Of a DNA stretch of 64,000 bases, positions 1 to 12,021 are shown in pieces. Source of the DNA: Phallusia mammillata (lineage: Eukaryota > Chordata > Ascidiacea > Phlebobranchia > Ascidiidae); contig QLIY01000122.1 of the NCBI GenBank assembly GCA_003260075.1, positions 174,292-238,291 on the forward strand, written 5' to 3'. Position 1 is the stretch's first letter. Each line of letters begins with the position of its first letter. Both the position numbers and the translations under genes were made by a program. Under the pieces are notes generated by a model. It was not told the DNA's origin and did not search any database. It saw nothing but the letters and a program-made list of their open reading frames with translations.

Positions 1-1540
1 ACGACACAAGATGGTAACCGGCACGTTATAAAACACTACAGTATGTACATAAGTACATTGGCAAAAATGGTTATGGATGATTTTGTAGTGGGCCGTGTCG
101 TAATTTGAACACATTTCGTCACGGTCCATTACAAATAAAATTGTTACATCATTTTCACACCTACGTGTGGAAGATCGATTTTATCATTCCATCTGGTATT
201 TTATTGATACCTTTTCGACACTTCCTAAACGGCTTCTTTATTTAATGGTTCACAACAACTGATGACGTCACCAACACTATGTTGTCTTGATTGCGGAAAG
301 GGTTTCTTTTACCCTCCGCTCAATCAGGCTCTTTGGTTTCGAAACAATGTCATTTCTAACCGAAATATGCCATTCTTTAGATCTTCTCTGAAAATATATT
401 GTCGACACTACTTCATGTGACCTTCGGTTGCTCTTTATTGGTAACTTTGCGAAAGTAGGTAGTTAAATAAAAGACAATTCAAACGGTTTTACCCGCTGTA
501 TGTGCAATAAAAATTAACCACATTTTACATTGTTGGCGGGTTTTGTGTTTGTTCTGCTTGGTATGTTTTGTTCGAGCCTACTGTTCTTTAACTCGCAAAG
601 ACGTAAAACGTCTCTTTGAACTACTTTATTGCGTTTCTCGAAGGTTCTCGATTTAAGGTCGACCCAAATGCCCACAACAGTCTGTAAAACCTCTACTAAC
701 AAACTTGACGCTTTGTTGAATGTGGTTGTTAGGTTAACCAGCTTTGATCAATGGACCTTACAGGCTTTATAACATTTTAACTTGCCGATGTTGTGATTTA
801 CAAACTGAAGTGGTCGTAGCTCTGCTGCTGGACGTACTTCAAGCCCTTTGTTACCCAAGTGGCTCATTTTATTGTCGGTTAAAATGAGAACTACAAGAGT
901 CCGGCCAGTTGGTTCTGTCAAGCTTTTTATCTTAAATTGGTTTTACCGTGTTCAGCAGAAAGATGAATATATTTTTTCCGAATTTTATTTGGTAGAAACG
1001 ATAAGCCGATTATCTGAAATGACTTTTAGAAATTTATTTGGTACCAGGAAACCAAACGGATGTTGTGTATTTTTTTCCGTTTACATCATTTACATTCAAT
1101 GTTTTCGTACATAATGTACTCTCAACTAGCCTAAGCATTTTTTGACAAAAGAGTAAGCGTGTTGGTCAATCTTTTACTCAACATGCAATTTTACATCGGC
1201 TTTTCGGCCACACACATGTTTCTATACTACGTGCAAGCAATTTGTTGGCTCGATGTAAACAACATAATGTTGTAGACGTGTTTTTGACAAAGTATCTACC
1301 TACAAGAGAGCGGGGCAATACGAAGTAGGCCTTTTTTGGCGACCTACTAATGCCACGGTGTCTAAATCTGTTTTAGTTTAAGTGGATGTCTTGGGTAGCC
1401 TACTATTCCTGTTTGTGATAACTTTCAGTTTTGGCGGCATTTCGAAAGTTGAGAGTAAAAAGATGGACAATATGTGTTTATAGCATACTATATGAAACTG
1501 ATCATTTATTGTTAGGATGCTCCATTATTTTATCCTTTTT
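1..1540. other. 5' flank of SLC22-A, no gene seen
   Basis: AT-rich sequence with only short, low-complexity reading frames and no exon with recognisable protein similarity. A CRE-like TGACGTCA core sits near 264. It may hold the promoter or upstream leader of the SLC22-A gene, but no promoter element can be assigned with confidence. Confidence 0.5.
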
Positions 1541-1580
1541 AGGTGTTGAACATACAAAATTGGACAGCAAAATATACACT
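1541..1580 (+). promoter_or_regulatory. Splice acceptor and short leader before the SLC22-A start
   Basis: A pyrimidine-rich acceptor ending in AG at 1541-1542 lies 38 bases before the ATG at 1581. The paralogue SLC22-B has the same arrangement: AG at 20503-20502 (minus) and a similar leader before ATG 20463. In copy B an in-frame TAG lies in the leader, so translation must begin at the ATG that encodes M(T/S)YEDVL. The acceptor could serve a 5'-UTR intron or spliced-leader trans-splicing; the window does not decide. Confidence 0.5.
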
Positions 1581-4500
1581 ATGACTTATGAAGATGTTCT
1601 TCAGCAAGTTGGTACTTTTGGCGTTTACCAGAAGAGAATTTGTTTGCTTTTGTTCGGCATTGGCTTCAGTTGTGGCCTGAGCACTCTAACTATGATCTTT
1701 ACTTTGTATTCACCCGACCATCATTGCAGGGTGTCTGGATTGAACCAAAGTCAGGTACAATCTAACCCCAAATGAAGGTTTCTCAATGGCTTTGTTTGCC
1801 AAGCTGTTGTGCAAAGTTGTCCACAACTAGAAACTTGTCGAAATGAGCTGTATATACGGGTAGAGCTACTAACACTGAGCTTGGGCTGGCCCCCGGCCTA
1901 AGAACTTCTGGTAGGTGGCGCAAAAGAGCATAGGCGTTTATGGTGCTGACTCAGCAATTATTCTTACCATAAACCCAAATTGCTGTAACAGCACCATAAA
2001 CGCCTATGCTCTGTTGCGCCACCTACCAGAAGTTCTTAGGCCGGGGGCCAGCCCAAGCTCAGTGTTAGTAGCTCTACCGTATATACGTATGTACATAATT
2101 TCCATGTAACCAAACTAAATAACTGACATCATTAGGCCTTATTGAAACTAGAATTAACCCTTGAAGAAAAACGCCATATTTACAGCCTTTTCTTAAAGGG
2201 ATCATAATGCTTCACACTGTGAAGTTCACAGAATATGACAAGTTTTTGTTTGTAAAGGAATTTAATCCGGCGATCAACGTAAATATCACAGCCGAAGAGC
2301 GATGCAAAGAACTGGTGGTAAAATCTTGGAACGATTCCACAACAATACAAACTGTTCAATTTACTAACAAGTCGTGTTCGGATGGTTGGATGTTTGACGA
2401 ACCTGAGGTCTTAACCGTCATGACAGAGGTTAGAGAAATGAGAACTTTATACATTCAGAGAATTGTAATGCAATAGACTTGTCCAATTTGTGTGATTTCT
2501 GATGGACTACACATATGGGTTAAATCAAACTAATTCTTTCTCGCAAACTGTTGTTTAAATATGTAATGGATGTGCTACATTAGCTTATACTTGAGATATA
2601 CCTCTTTAAAGCAGTGGTTCCCAACCGCCGGTGCCGGTCTGCGTAAATATTTTGCCGGTCCGCAAATTATCTTACTTTATACCAAGCTACTTTTTAAAAT
2701 GGAGTGATAAGTAGGCCTATTGCAAAGTTGTTGGTACCTGCGAAACTCATTTTACGCTTGGCTGTAAAATTGGGGTAGCTCATAAAATTGTTTAATAAAG
2801 CTTTTGTGACGTTTATGATTGTGTGTCATAAACTGTGTCTAGCATTAATTTTTTTTTGGAAAAACAAAGTTATTCTTCGCTTTTGAGATGAGATTCATAC
2901 TGGCAGCAAAACAACAGCAAACATCCCACTACCATTGATTTTGTATGTAAATAGATTGGCGTTTTCGTGTTTATGTTGAGTTGATTGCAATTTGGTTATT
3001 TTTTTCGTCCTTTATACATAGGCTAAGACTATATCTTGCATTATGTTGCGCAACTTTGGTGAACAAAAAGCTTACAAATATCTGTTGCATTTACTACGAT
3101 CTTTTGTTGCCGGTCCGTGGATTTTTTTTACAATTTTACCGGTCCCGCGGTGTAGAAAGGTTGGGAACCACTTGCTTTGAAGAATAGCGTTTTTTTAAAA
3201 ACGGCTAACACTTTTTTCACACTTAAATCACTATGAAATATCTCATTAATATGCTGTTTAACTGTTGCAAAAGACATACAGTTAGGTCCCATCGCATAAT
3301 TTCAGCCCATAGTTTGGGTACAGATTGTGGGAGCTTTTGCGACAAAAATTCGCCGAACTTGTTTCTGTCATCAATGAGGCAAAACCACTTCCCATTTTAC
3401 AGTTGTCGCGACGACTTTCAACAAAAGCTCAGTAAATATTTTTCACTTTTTATAGTTCAACTTGGTGTGCTCCGACGCTTGGAGAAAGCCGCTTGCTATC
3501 TCCATGTTTATGTTGGGCGAGATGGTTGGATCTTACGTTGGAGGACCACTATCTGATAGGTTGCAACTTGGATTCAGTTATTCGATGTTTTAACAGAATG
3601 AAAATAACTCAACTACAATCAAAGGAACACTAGATACAGCCTCAAAAAGTGGCTTACTTTACAACAATGATGACAAAAACTGAAACGTCTGAAATAGAAT
3701 GTTTTTGTTTGAACAACGGGTTTGTTTCATAATTTCTGTAACGATCTTAAGTCGTTTGAAATTTAGACATCAACCTAAAATAATTACATGTTACTTTTCA
3801 CAACCTTGTGCTGTGCTTCACATCTAGATTTGGAAGGCGGCCTCTTCAACTGACATCCCTGCTTCTGCAGTTTTTGTTCCTGTTTGCAACAGGCTTTCCC
3901 GCTACTATGACATCATACATTGTGTTGATGGCATTTATGGGGCTTTTCCTTTACGCAAGTTACTGCACTGCATTCGTTCTTGGTGTGTACTTACATCTCA
4001 ACATTTTTGATCTTAGTTTTTGATGGCGCATTGTGGTGTTATATTCTTCCTACAGGAAACGAGCTTGTCGGTAAAAAACACAGGAATAAGGTTTCGTTCA
4101 GTTTATATGGAGGCTACAGTTTCGCTGCCGCTACTGTGCCGATTCTTGGTTGGATTTTCAATGACTGGCGGTGGCTTATGAGATGTTCCGGACTTATAGG
4201 GCTACTTTACATCCCACTATACTGGTGAGACGTTAGCAGCTAAAACTTACATTACCGTATTCTTTGCTATTTCTTTTCTCAAACTGTTGGGCTTTTAACA
4301 GTGGTCATTGAGTCCTTATAACAGACCACTCAAATAACTGACCACACAGAAAACAAGTTTGAAAAACAGTATCAACTTTGCTTTCAACTTTTTCTGTTGT
4401 GAAACAAATTGTCTGTTGTTAAAGTGTGGACCTAATCTATTATGGATGTGGTAAAATATATCGTGTCCGCATACTCATAACCTGTTGATCTGGAAATATA

Positions 4501-7469
4501 GGTTTGTTCCAGAGTCTCCCTTTTGGTATTTCTCATCCGGTCAAGGTGAGAAAGCCACAACTGTACTTGCTACGATTGCAAAAGTCAACGGAAAACCTCA
4601 TCCTGGTCAAAACACCACGGCCCTGTTTAGGTCCAATGTGAGTGCTAACGAACATGTTGGTATTCAAACCTTAATTGCAAAGAAACCGATTTTGGAATTT
4701 CCTTTTTGTGATTTGCTTGCGCAGGAAGAATCAAAACTGGTTGATGGTGAAGTGAAAATGGAACCGTCTGCAAGATTCCAGTTGCTTCAAATAGTTACAG
4801 TCCCGACAATTCGTCTCAGAACTCTTGTCGTTAGTTTATCTTGGTAGGTTTCAGTGGAAAGTCACAATGGTCGTTTTGCGGAGAAGGGCTAGTTTGGTTA
4901 AGTAAACGCCGACGTGTGCTCAATGGTGTACACAGTGTTTTTTTTAAGGTGTTTTTCAAATTTCTCCAGCGGTTTTCCAAATAAGCAAATATGGCTATTT
5001 TTTGGTATTAAAATGAAACACTTGCGGTCTCTTAAAACTACTTAGCGGTCACCCAAACCAAACCTTAAAAAAAACCTGGGTGTACACATAAAATGCAAAT
5101 TCTAAAAACCTTGAATGCACATTCCAACTGTTTTTGTGCTTTTTGCTTAGTCTTAAAACCTATTTATCAAAATTATTGGCTTCCAACCTTTTGCCAATTT
5201 TGTGCTTAATTGCCCAATTTTTACAATGATTAATGTATAAATAACATTATTCAACCAGTAAAGTATCCTTCATGTCATTCAACACAGCGTAAAAACGACT
5301 TTAAAGCATACTTCAACAGTGAATTTCTTTGTTCTCCCTATTCTTAACTATGCCTACTTTGACAGGTTGGTGACAAATATGGTATACTATGGTCTTGCAT
5401 TGAACATCAGCGCTTTCAGTGGCGATCGGTTTATAAATGCCGCCATATCTGGACTTCTGGAATATCCAGGAATCATTATGGGGTCACTGATTATCCAGTG
5501 GATTGGAAGACCTGTGTCTTTGTCTCTTCTCATGGGAGCAGGGGGAATGTGTCTTGCTGTAGCTCCCTTTGCTCAATCAGGTGAAACATTTAGTCGTTGT
5601 CATTAAGATCTTTAGGGACTTCTTTTGAAACTTTGACACAGTTTATGGTGTGAGGGTTTTTACAATTGAGGACTAGTTATTTTGAGCAAAATGCTTAGAT
5701 CAGTGGTCTTCAACCTGTGGGTCGCGACCCCAAGTGTGTGGGTCGCCTAAACTTTTTTGGGGGGTGGNNNNNNNNNNNNNNNNNNNNNNNNNNNNNNNNN
5801 NNNNNNNNNNNNNNNNNNNNNNNNNNNNNNNNNNNTTCAATTTATTGGCGTTTAAATTTATTACCAAAAAAATGATACGTTTTTGTTCTAGTTCGCAACC
5901 TTTGCTCATGTTCTGCAGTATAACTTGGTAGCTCTAGTCACAATCTAATTGTAATGCAGTAATCCATATGAAACACAAGTCTTCTAACCCATTGTTACGC
6001 CATAGAGCCCCATTAATGACATATTGTGTCCAAAATAATACAGCGGGTATAGGGAAATATACCTGAATTTACTGATTTCTGCTGGTGAGCTTTAAAGCGA
6101 ATTAGACTGGTCAAATTAAATAAAACGTTTGGGTTCTAACATTTGAGCGTAATAACGCACGCTGAATGCAAATAGTTAAAGTATACTGGAAAATTGAGCG
6201 GTCATATTTACATAAAAATAGTTTCAGTTTCTGCATTACTACAAACATTTTTCTCCCTATCGGAAAAAATGGGGTCGCATGTAAATGCTGATTTAATTTT
6301 CAAATTGGGGTCGCCTTTAAAAAGGTTGAAGACCACTGGCTTAGATAATGCTTTGTTCCTTAAAAAAGTGTTTTTATATTCTTTGCAAATTATAAACGAA
6401 ACCGAACATACTTTTCAGTGAGCTCTGCTTTTACGGTGTCGTTAGTGATTATCGGAAAAACTTTCATCATCGGAGCATTTTATATCAACTTCAGCATCAC
6501 AGGAGAAATGTCGCCAACACTTCTGCGAAACGCTTCCATCGGTGTAACATCAGCCACAGGAAAGATCGGAAGCTTTGTAGCCCCTTACCTTATGTTTCTG
6601 GGTACGTTTGTGTCCAGCCTGATAGCTGTTAGTCATTTGTAGGTTACGTTGTACTCAGGGTATGCGAAAAATGTTTGTTTAATTTTGACGTTTCCTGTTT
6701 GTATGATTCTTTCCTAATGAGAGACTTATGATGCTGAAAAAGTAAGACTTTTTTCGAAGGGACTTTAAACTGACTGATTTCGTTTTAATTATTGGTATAA
6801 CACTCAAGTGATTGTGCTGCTCAAACAGACAAACTGATATTGTTTTGAGTCATGAAATGATGTCTCAATTTGTTCATTGGAATAGGTGAAACGACCAACC
6901 GTTATCTACCGTTTCTTATCATGGGTGGCCTGGCATGTATTTCATCTCTTTTGACAATTTTGTTTTTGCCTGAAACAAAGGGTAAGGTTTTACCCGACTC
7001 ACCCGCGGACGCTGAACTCCTTAAACCGTGAGTAACTCAACCGCCTCTCTTGCATAAAAAACATTCCCTTGTATCTGTGTTGATAAAAAATCCGGACTTT
7101 TTGGAACTTTTGAGAAACAGCAATACGTTACGGCAAATGATCTACTCAGCAAAGCTCCAACTGCAGTTATACATTAACCGTATTATAAGACAAGTATACA
7201 CATAACTTGTTTTTTTTAATGAAAAAAATGATTTTTTATTACGATGCATTGTGTGCATCAGCCGTATTTGTTGATTGCAATTTACAGGGTGGTAAACAGC
7301 AAAACACTAATTTATTAGAATATATCGCCTTGACTCTTACATATTATTAGAAATTTTATGTTGGTACATTGTGTGCCTAAACACATTTGTTGCAATTTAT
7401 TTTTGTAGGGTGATTAAGAACTGTTGTGGAAAACGGAAAACCGACTTTGGTTCGACAGACAACTTGTAG
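1581..7469 (+). CDS. SLC22-family organic ion transporter, copy A (11 exons)
   Basis: A 12-TM major facilitator of the SLC22 organic cation/anion/carnitine family, expected in the plasma membrane. Exons: 1581-1754, 2258-2428, 3456-3559, 3828-3982, 4056-4224, 4502-4637, 4725-4843, 5366-5580, 6419-6601, 6886-7027, 7409-7469. They sum to 1629 nt (542 aa), close to the usual ~550 aa, with matching phases and GT-AG ends throughout. Family marks: N-terminal MTYEDVLQQVGTFGVYQKR; a large extracellular loop after TM1 with Cys and several N-glycosylation sequons (exons 1-2); the SLC22/MFS loop SDRFGRRP across exons 3-4; VPESP at the start of exon 6; and a basic C-tail. The start is the first in-frame ATG after a conserved acceptor. 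Introns 1, 2 and 8 carry inserted repeats. The substrate cannot be read from sequence. It is the mirror paralogue of the gene at 16377-20463. Confidence 0.93.
1850..2086. repeat. Near-perfect fold-back (hairpin) element in SLC22-A intron 1
   Basis: Two arms of roughly 100 bases (left from 1850, right ending 2086) are almost exact reverse complements. They share, for example, GTAGAGCTACTAACACTGAG on the left and its complement on the right. The centre, from about 1951 to 1985, holds a smaller inverted pair (CAGCAAT/ATTGCTG). The arms are clearly GC-richer than the flanking DNA. It looks like a MITE or fold-back transposon. No coding capacity is seen and target duplications were not resolved. 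Confidence 0.85.
2612..3174. mobile_element. hAT-type non-autonomous element in SLC22-A intron 2
   Basis: It begins CAGTGGTTCCCAACC and ends GGTTGGGAACCACTTG, an inverted terminal pair typical of hAT elements. It is flanked by an 8-bp target duplication, CTTTAAAG (2604-2611) and CTTTGAAG (3175-3182), with one mismatch. Subterminal GCCGGTC/GGTCCG repeats occur near both ends. There is no transposase reading frame. Confidence 0.85.
5701..6338. mobile_element. hAT-type non-autonomous element in SLC22-A intron 8, with a 68-N gap
   Basis: The ends are CAGTGGTCTTCAACC and GGTTGAAGACCACTG, with a perfect 8-bp target duplication GCTTAGAT at 5693-5700 and 6339-6346. Positions 5768-5835 are N, so the true internal length is unknown. 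GGGTCGC motifs recur near both ends. No transposase is seen. Confidence 0.9.
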
Positions 7470-8194
7470 TTGCTTTGTTTTGATTTGTAGCTACGTGGAT
7501 ACGTGGACTACCTCTGGCATTGTATATAACGCACATGAATTGTGAACGTCATCCTGTATTACAAATGAGTAAAATCATCACCCATCAAAACAATAATTAA
7601 AAGATATCACAAACATAGGCAATGTTGTCACTGTTTTAGCCAAAAATTTGATACTTCAATTACACTAATATATTGGCAGTGTGTTTCTTCTTCTTAATAC
7701 TAATAGGCCTACCATCTATGAAATGTTGTTCTAGTTAGATTTTTAACAATAGATTGTTGTGTTGGTAATGTGGGGCGATCCTAAAAATGAAACATACTCA
7801 GCTCAGACACCCGCTAAAACGGTTTTACAATTGCATCACGGCGTTGTTTTATCTCTGTCACTTTTGTTTGCAGTTCTTCAGCAAACCAAAGCTTATCCTA
7901 GCTGTAGGAAGCGAGTTGACCAATTGTGTCTATCTGTTATGTGACACAAACCGAAAAGAAATTGTGCACACATTTTTACACGTTTTGAGAAACTTTTTTT
8001 GTTACAACTGCTGGGTAAACCCTTCGATGATTTTTAAAATGAACTAAATACCTGTTCAAACGTTTTAGTGAGCTAGTTTAAAACAGGTTTGTTGATAACA
8101 TGTTGGTATATTTAAACATGAATGTCCGGAACAGGCTCAAATGGCTGATGACACATTTAGAGTATGGTTCAACTCGAATAACAAATAATTTAAC
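7470..8194. other. Spacer downstream of SLC22-A
   Basis: AT-rich region holding the 3' UTR of SLC22-A. Only short non-homologous reading frames are seen. Nothing else can be assigned. Confidence 0.4.
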
Positions 8195-8202
8195 CTCTAG
8201 CA

Positions 8203-8362
8203 CAGTTGTTCTTAACCTTTTTTCCTTGCTGCACCCCTTTCAAATCACCGGGGGGGGGGCTGTAATATAGCTTTAATAACAAAACCATTGTAATTTAACT
8301 ATTATACAAGCATCCCCGCACCCCCTAGTAACAGTTCTTGCACCCCTGGTTAAGAACCCCTG
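8203..8362. mobile_element. Short hAT-type MITE
   Basis: A 160-bp element beginning CAGTTGTTCTTAACC and ending GGTTAAGAACCCCTG. A perfect 8-bp target duplication CTCTAGCA lies at 8195-8202 and 8363-8370. It is non-coding and contains an internal G run near 8250. Confidence 0.88.
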
Positions 8363-8480
8363 CTCTAGCATGTAGTTATTGTATCAATTTACAGCGTCAC
8401 AGAAAGGTGCATGCAAAAAGGCAGTCGAATCATTTTCAAGTTGCTCATTAATTTGATTGTCACAAGTGACAATTTAGTCG

Positions 8481-9180
8481 TTACGTTAGCTGGAGTTCGT
8501 CAACAATGCGGATACGGTAAACCTGATTCAACCATGACCCTCCTTTGCCAGAACAAAAATCACTTGGTCCGTGGATATTATATGACTCATTGGCGTTTGG
8601 CGCGCTGAAGCATTCTTCTCCATCTTGTAAAGCAATTACATCAAAACCCAACCCGTAAGCAACCTGGGTGCATTTTGCAAAGGCATTTTTTCGATCTTGG
8701 TGCCACCCTGTCAATAAAGGGTCAATTCCATCCAGCCTCATATCGATTGCACGTTGCATATCATCTTTCCAACAACAAAGGTCATCGAAGGTAACTGCGA
8801 ATAAGTTAAGAACATTTTTACTGTTCCTTACTATATTGTGTTAATACCGTAAAGCTACAGTATGAGTTGAGTTTATTTCGCCGGGCAAACTCGTAGCAAC
8901 ACAATTGCGCTAAAATATTCACCGAGCCGGAAATACCTGCGAAACGTTCAGAAGTTAAAAAGCGCGACAAAGTTGAGGGTACAATTGGTGGAGAAATGGT
9001 AGACGCGCTGCAGCTACACCGTTACTACAAGCGTTTCGCAGCTTAACATGAAACCTATCTTAGATCAACAACACAAGTTAGTTTATATGAACAGCGTTAA
9101 CTTACCCGTTGCAATTGAACGTAGTTTGTAAACTTGATTAGCATTCAACTCTCCAGTACCATTTGTTCCACAATTTTGGG
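8481..9180 (-). pseudogene. Third copy of the WSC-like secreted gene, 5' half missing
   Basis: The last exon is intact at 8794-8481: after a GCAG acceptor it reads through FDDLCCWKDD, KNAFAKCTQVAYG, ALQDGEECFS and NQVYRIR to TAA. The previous exon survives only as its 3' part, 9106 to about 9180. There NCGTNGTGELNANQVYKL joins in the correct phase to a GTAAG donor. Upstream of that the homology stops inside an unrelated GC-rich segment, and no exon 1 or 2 is seen. It could be a truncated gene, or an intact gene broken by misassembly. Compare the intact relatives at 12022-12942 and 14659-15610. Confidence 0.7.
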
Positions 9181-9189
9181 ATTCTTTTG

Positions 9190-9490
9190 GGCTTTTGGAA
9201 TTTTGGGTTCAATCAGGGTTCAATCAAATTATTCAATGCTCAGGACTTGGCGTCCCCTCGCTTTGATGGACACAAGGTTCTTTCTTCTGATCGCTTCCCT
9301 CTCTGACCTGTCAGGTCAGGCTTATACCTGCTACTGGTACCACGTAGCCCAGTACAACCTGTCGCGGGTCGAGTGGCTGTCGACTAAACCGGCTCCCAAC
9401 TCGAGGCAACTGCTGCCTTGAAGTCACGCATTGGTTTGTGAAAGGCTAGGGGAAGCAACCCTGATTCGAAATCTCTGGAATGTCTCTGAG
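9190..9490. other. GC-rich segment interrupting the third WSC-like copy
   Basis: This stretch is visibly GC-richer than its surroundings and replaces the expected 5' part of exon 3 of the truncated WSC-like copy. I do not recognise a protein in it. Around 9300-9320 there is a short inverted repeat (GACCTGTCAGGTC). It is probably a fragment of a mobile element, but no ends or target duplications were found. Confidence 0.35.
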
Positions 9491-9913
9491 CATGTGTCCA
9501 GGTAGACGCTCGAAAAAAAAATGATGAACAATCATGGTTAAGATTTGGATATCTCGAAAAACATGAATTTTCATGTTACGCTTGCCACGTTCGATTTGAC
9601 TGTGTTCAGATTCTTCAAAAATGTTGTGTTGTAAAGATACTTTGTTTTAACTATTCCTTGAATTTCATTGATAATGAAAACTACTGCTTCAAAATTACGA
9701 ATTTGTGAATTGTCTACTTTTTTGGTTTAATTTGATTTTTGGGCAAAAGTGTCGCCATGCTACTTTTAAACTTTCTCTTGTTGTTTTCGAATTCATCAAA
9801 TGTGTGTATCTAATGAGAATCAAAAACGCTAAAGCCTTTCCGTAGCGATTTAGACACTTTGCCCACACTATAATTTTGGATTGTGTGGAAAAAATATATT
9901 TTCTTCTATTTAC

Positions 9914-11540
9914 CGCCTCGAGTGAAACCGAGGATTAAACAAAAAGTTTTATTGGCCCTGGAATGCAAACTTTTTACAGTTTTGTAGTTTTTGTACAAGT
10001 TCTATAAACCTAATAACGCTCTACTAGAAAATGTATTATTTGTAGTCCTATTCAGTTCGCTTTAATTTCGATAAAGACCCTGAAATCTCAAGTCATATCT
10101 AAAGCGTTTCACATGTAATTGACATGTATGATGTTGGTGCACAAAATGTTGAAACGCTTTAATTGTATTTAACACATAACATGAATGGTCGTACACTAAA
10201 TTACTGATTGTTATATCTATTCGACAGAGGGTAAAAACGAACGCGTTAAACTCCTTTGTCAATTGCCATATTAAAGTCCACATACAATCGTGTTTGAATG
10301 ATTTTTCTGATAGTGAGAGGGTACGAATTTGCCTATGGGGAAATTTTAAGGTTTTTTTTAAATTACTTAATTTATTGTTTCATCACTTGTAACAAACACG
10401 TGTAGATACACCAGAGGCAAAGAGATGGGCCTTCGAAACTTGCTCGAATATGCTAATATCTTTAAGCATTCTGGTATATTAAAGAAAATTGTGTTGAGTA
10501 GTATACAGCGCTTAACAACAGAAAATACAAACGCATCACACAGCTTTAAACAAAAGTTTTTTTTACATTGTCATCAAGTTTCATTAAATTAAATCGCGTT
10601 GTGAACAAATACCCTAAATCTGTTGGCAGTTTATACCACAAGTGCAAATACAAACCACTGTTGCATAACCTGCATGATAATAAAAATGACGCATAATTTT
10701 TGTTTCAGTTTTTTTTTTTGATGAAAATACGAATATTTGAAATACGAATTTGAAATGGGTTCACCCATGTGACAACGTATTGATGAATAACTAACACTAA
10801 TCATAATATGGTGCTGTTGTGACCGGCTGATGACATTGTGAATTTATTTGTAACCTTTTAGCTAACTTTTTTTGCCCCACAAACGTCAATGCATTATATT
10901 GTTATGTAAGGTTTGGTAAAGCTAGTCAATTGTCTTATATATGCCATTATATTTTGTGGTTAATTCAGATAACAAATTAAATGTACAAGTTCTATAAACT
11001 TAATAACGCTCTACTAGCAAATGTATCATTTGTAGTCCTTTTCAGTTCGCTTTTATTTCGATAAAGACCCTGAAAGGGGGGGGGGAAGGGAAAAAATCAT
11101 TTTTTAAGCCCAAATCCCCAAAACTTCAGTTTAACGCCTTGAGTGAACCGAGGATTAAACAAAAAGTTTTATTGGTCGTGGAATGCAAACTTTCTGCTAA
11201 CCTGGCCTTACGTTTTGTACAGTTTTGTAGTTTTTGTACAAGTTCTATAAACTTAATAACGCTCTACTAGCAAATGTATTATTTGTAGTCCTTTTCAGTT
11301 CGCTTTTATTTCGATAAAGACCCTGAAATCTCAAGTCATATCTAAAGCGTTTCACATGTAGTTGACATGTATGATGTTAGTGCACAAAATGTTGAAACGC
11401 TTCAATTGTATTTAACACATAACATAAAGGGTCGACTGTACACTAAATCATCGTTTGTTATATCTATTCGAAAGAGGGTAAAAACGAACTCGTTAAAATC
11501 CTTTGACAATCACCATACTAAAGTCCACACTGATTGTGTC
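9914..11540. repeat. Locally duplicated segment, two and a half copies
   Basis: About 375 bp at 9914-10290 recurs at 11132-11540. The shared text includes GATTAAACAAAAAGTTTTAT, AACGCTCTACTAG and ACATGTATGATGTT. A third, partial copy lies at 10982-11075 and is followed directly by a run of ten G. Copies differ by scattered substitutions and small indels. Coding potential is nil. The poly-G boundary suggests at least one join is an assembly artefact. Confidence 0.75.
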
Positions 11541-12021
11541 TGAGTGATTCACATCTCAAGGAAACAGATGCCTTCGGTAAGCGTCACACAAAAAAAGTAG
11601 ACTATGTGCTAGTTTTTGAAGAATTTGAAAGGCTTGCGTAAACAAGGTGCACTTGTAAACAGCAATTATTACAGGTAATGAACAAATACAATGGATGCTG
11701 CAGTTGCGTTTGACGCATAGTTTTATCAAATAGAAAACAAAGACTGTTAAATCTGTTTTGGAAAGGAAAGCCAGTTTCCTGATGATGAGAAGATACGAAT
11801 TTGCGTGTGGGGCATTTTGGAGGGAATATTTTTGGGTATTAACAACTTGCGCTGAGTAGTATACAATGCTTACAACGGAGTAACGACCAAAAATGCAAAC
11901 GGATCACTTAACTTTAGACAACAGTGTTATATTATGATTAGGTTTCTGGAAATACAAACGACCAATTGTAGCCCACACTTTAAAATACAGTAAAGTCGTG
12001 TTCCACGAGAGTAGCAGAAAT

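Noticed and set aside
848-1114. 88-codon plus-strand frame upstream of SLC22-A
   Set aside because: No ATG-supported coding features or similarity; composition matches flanking spacer.
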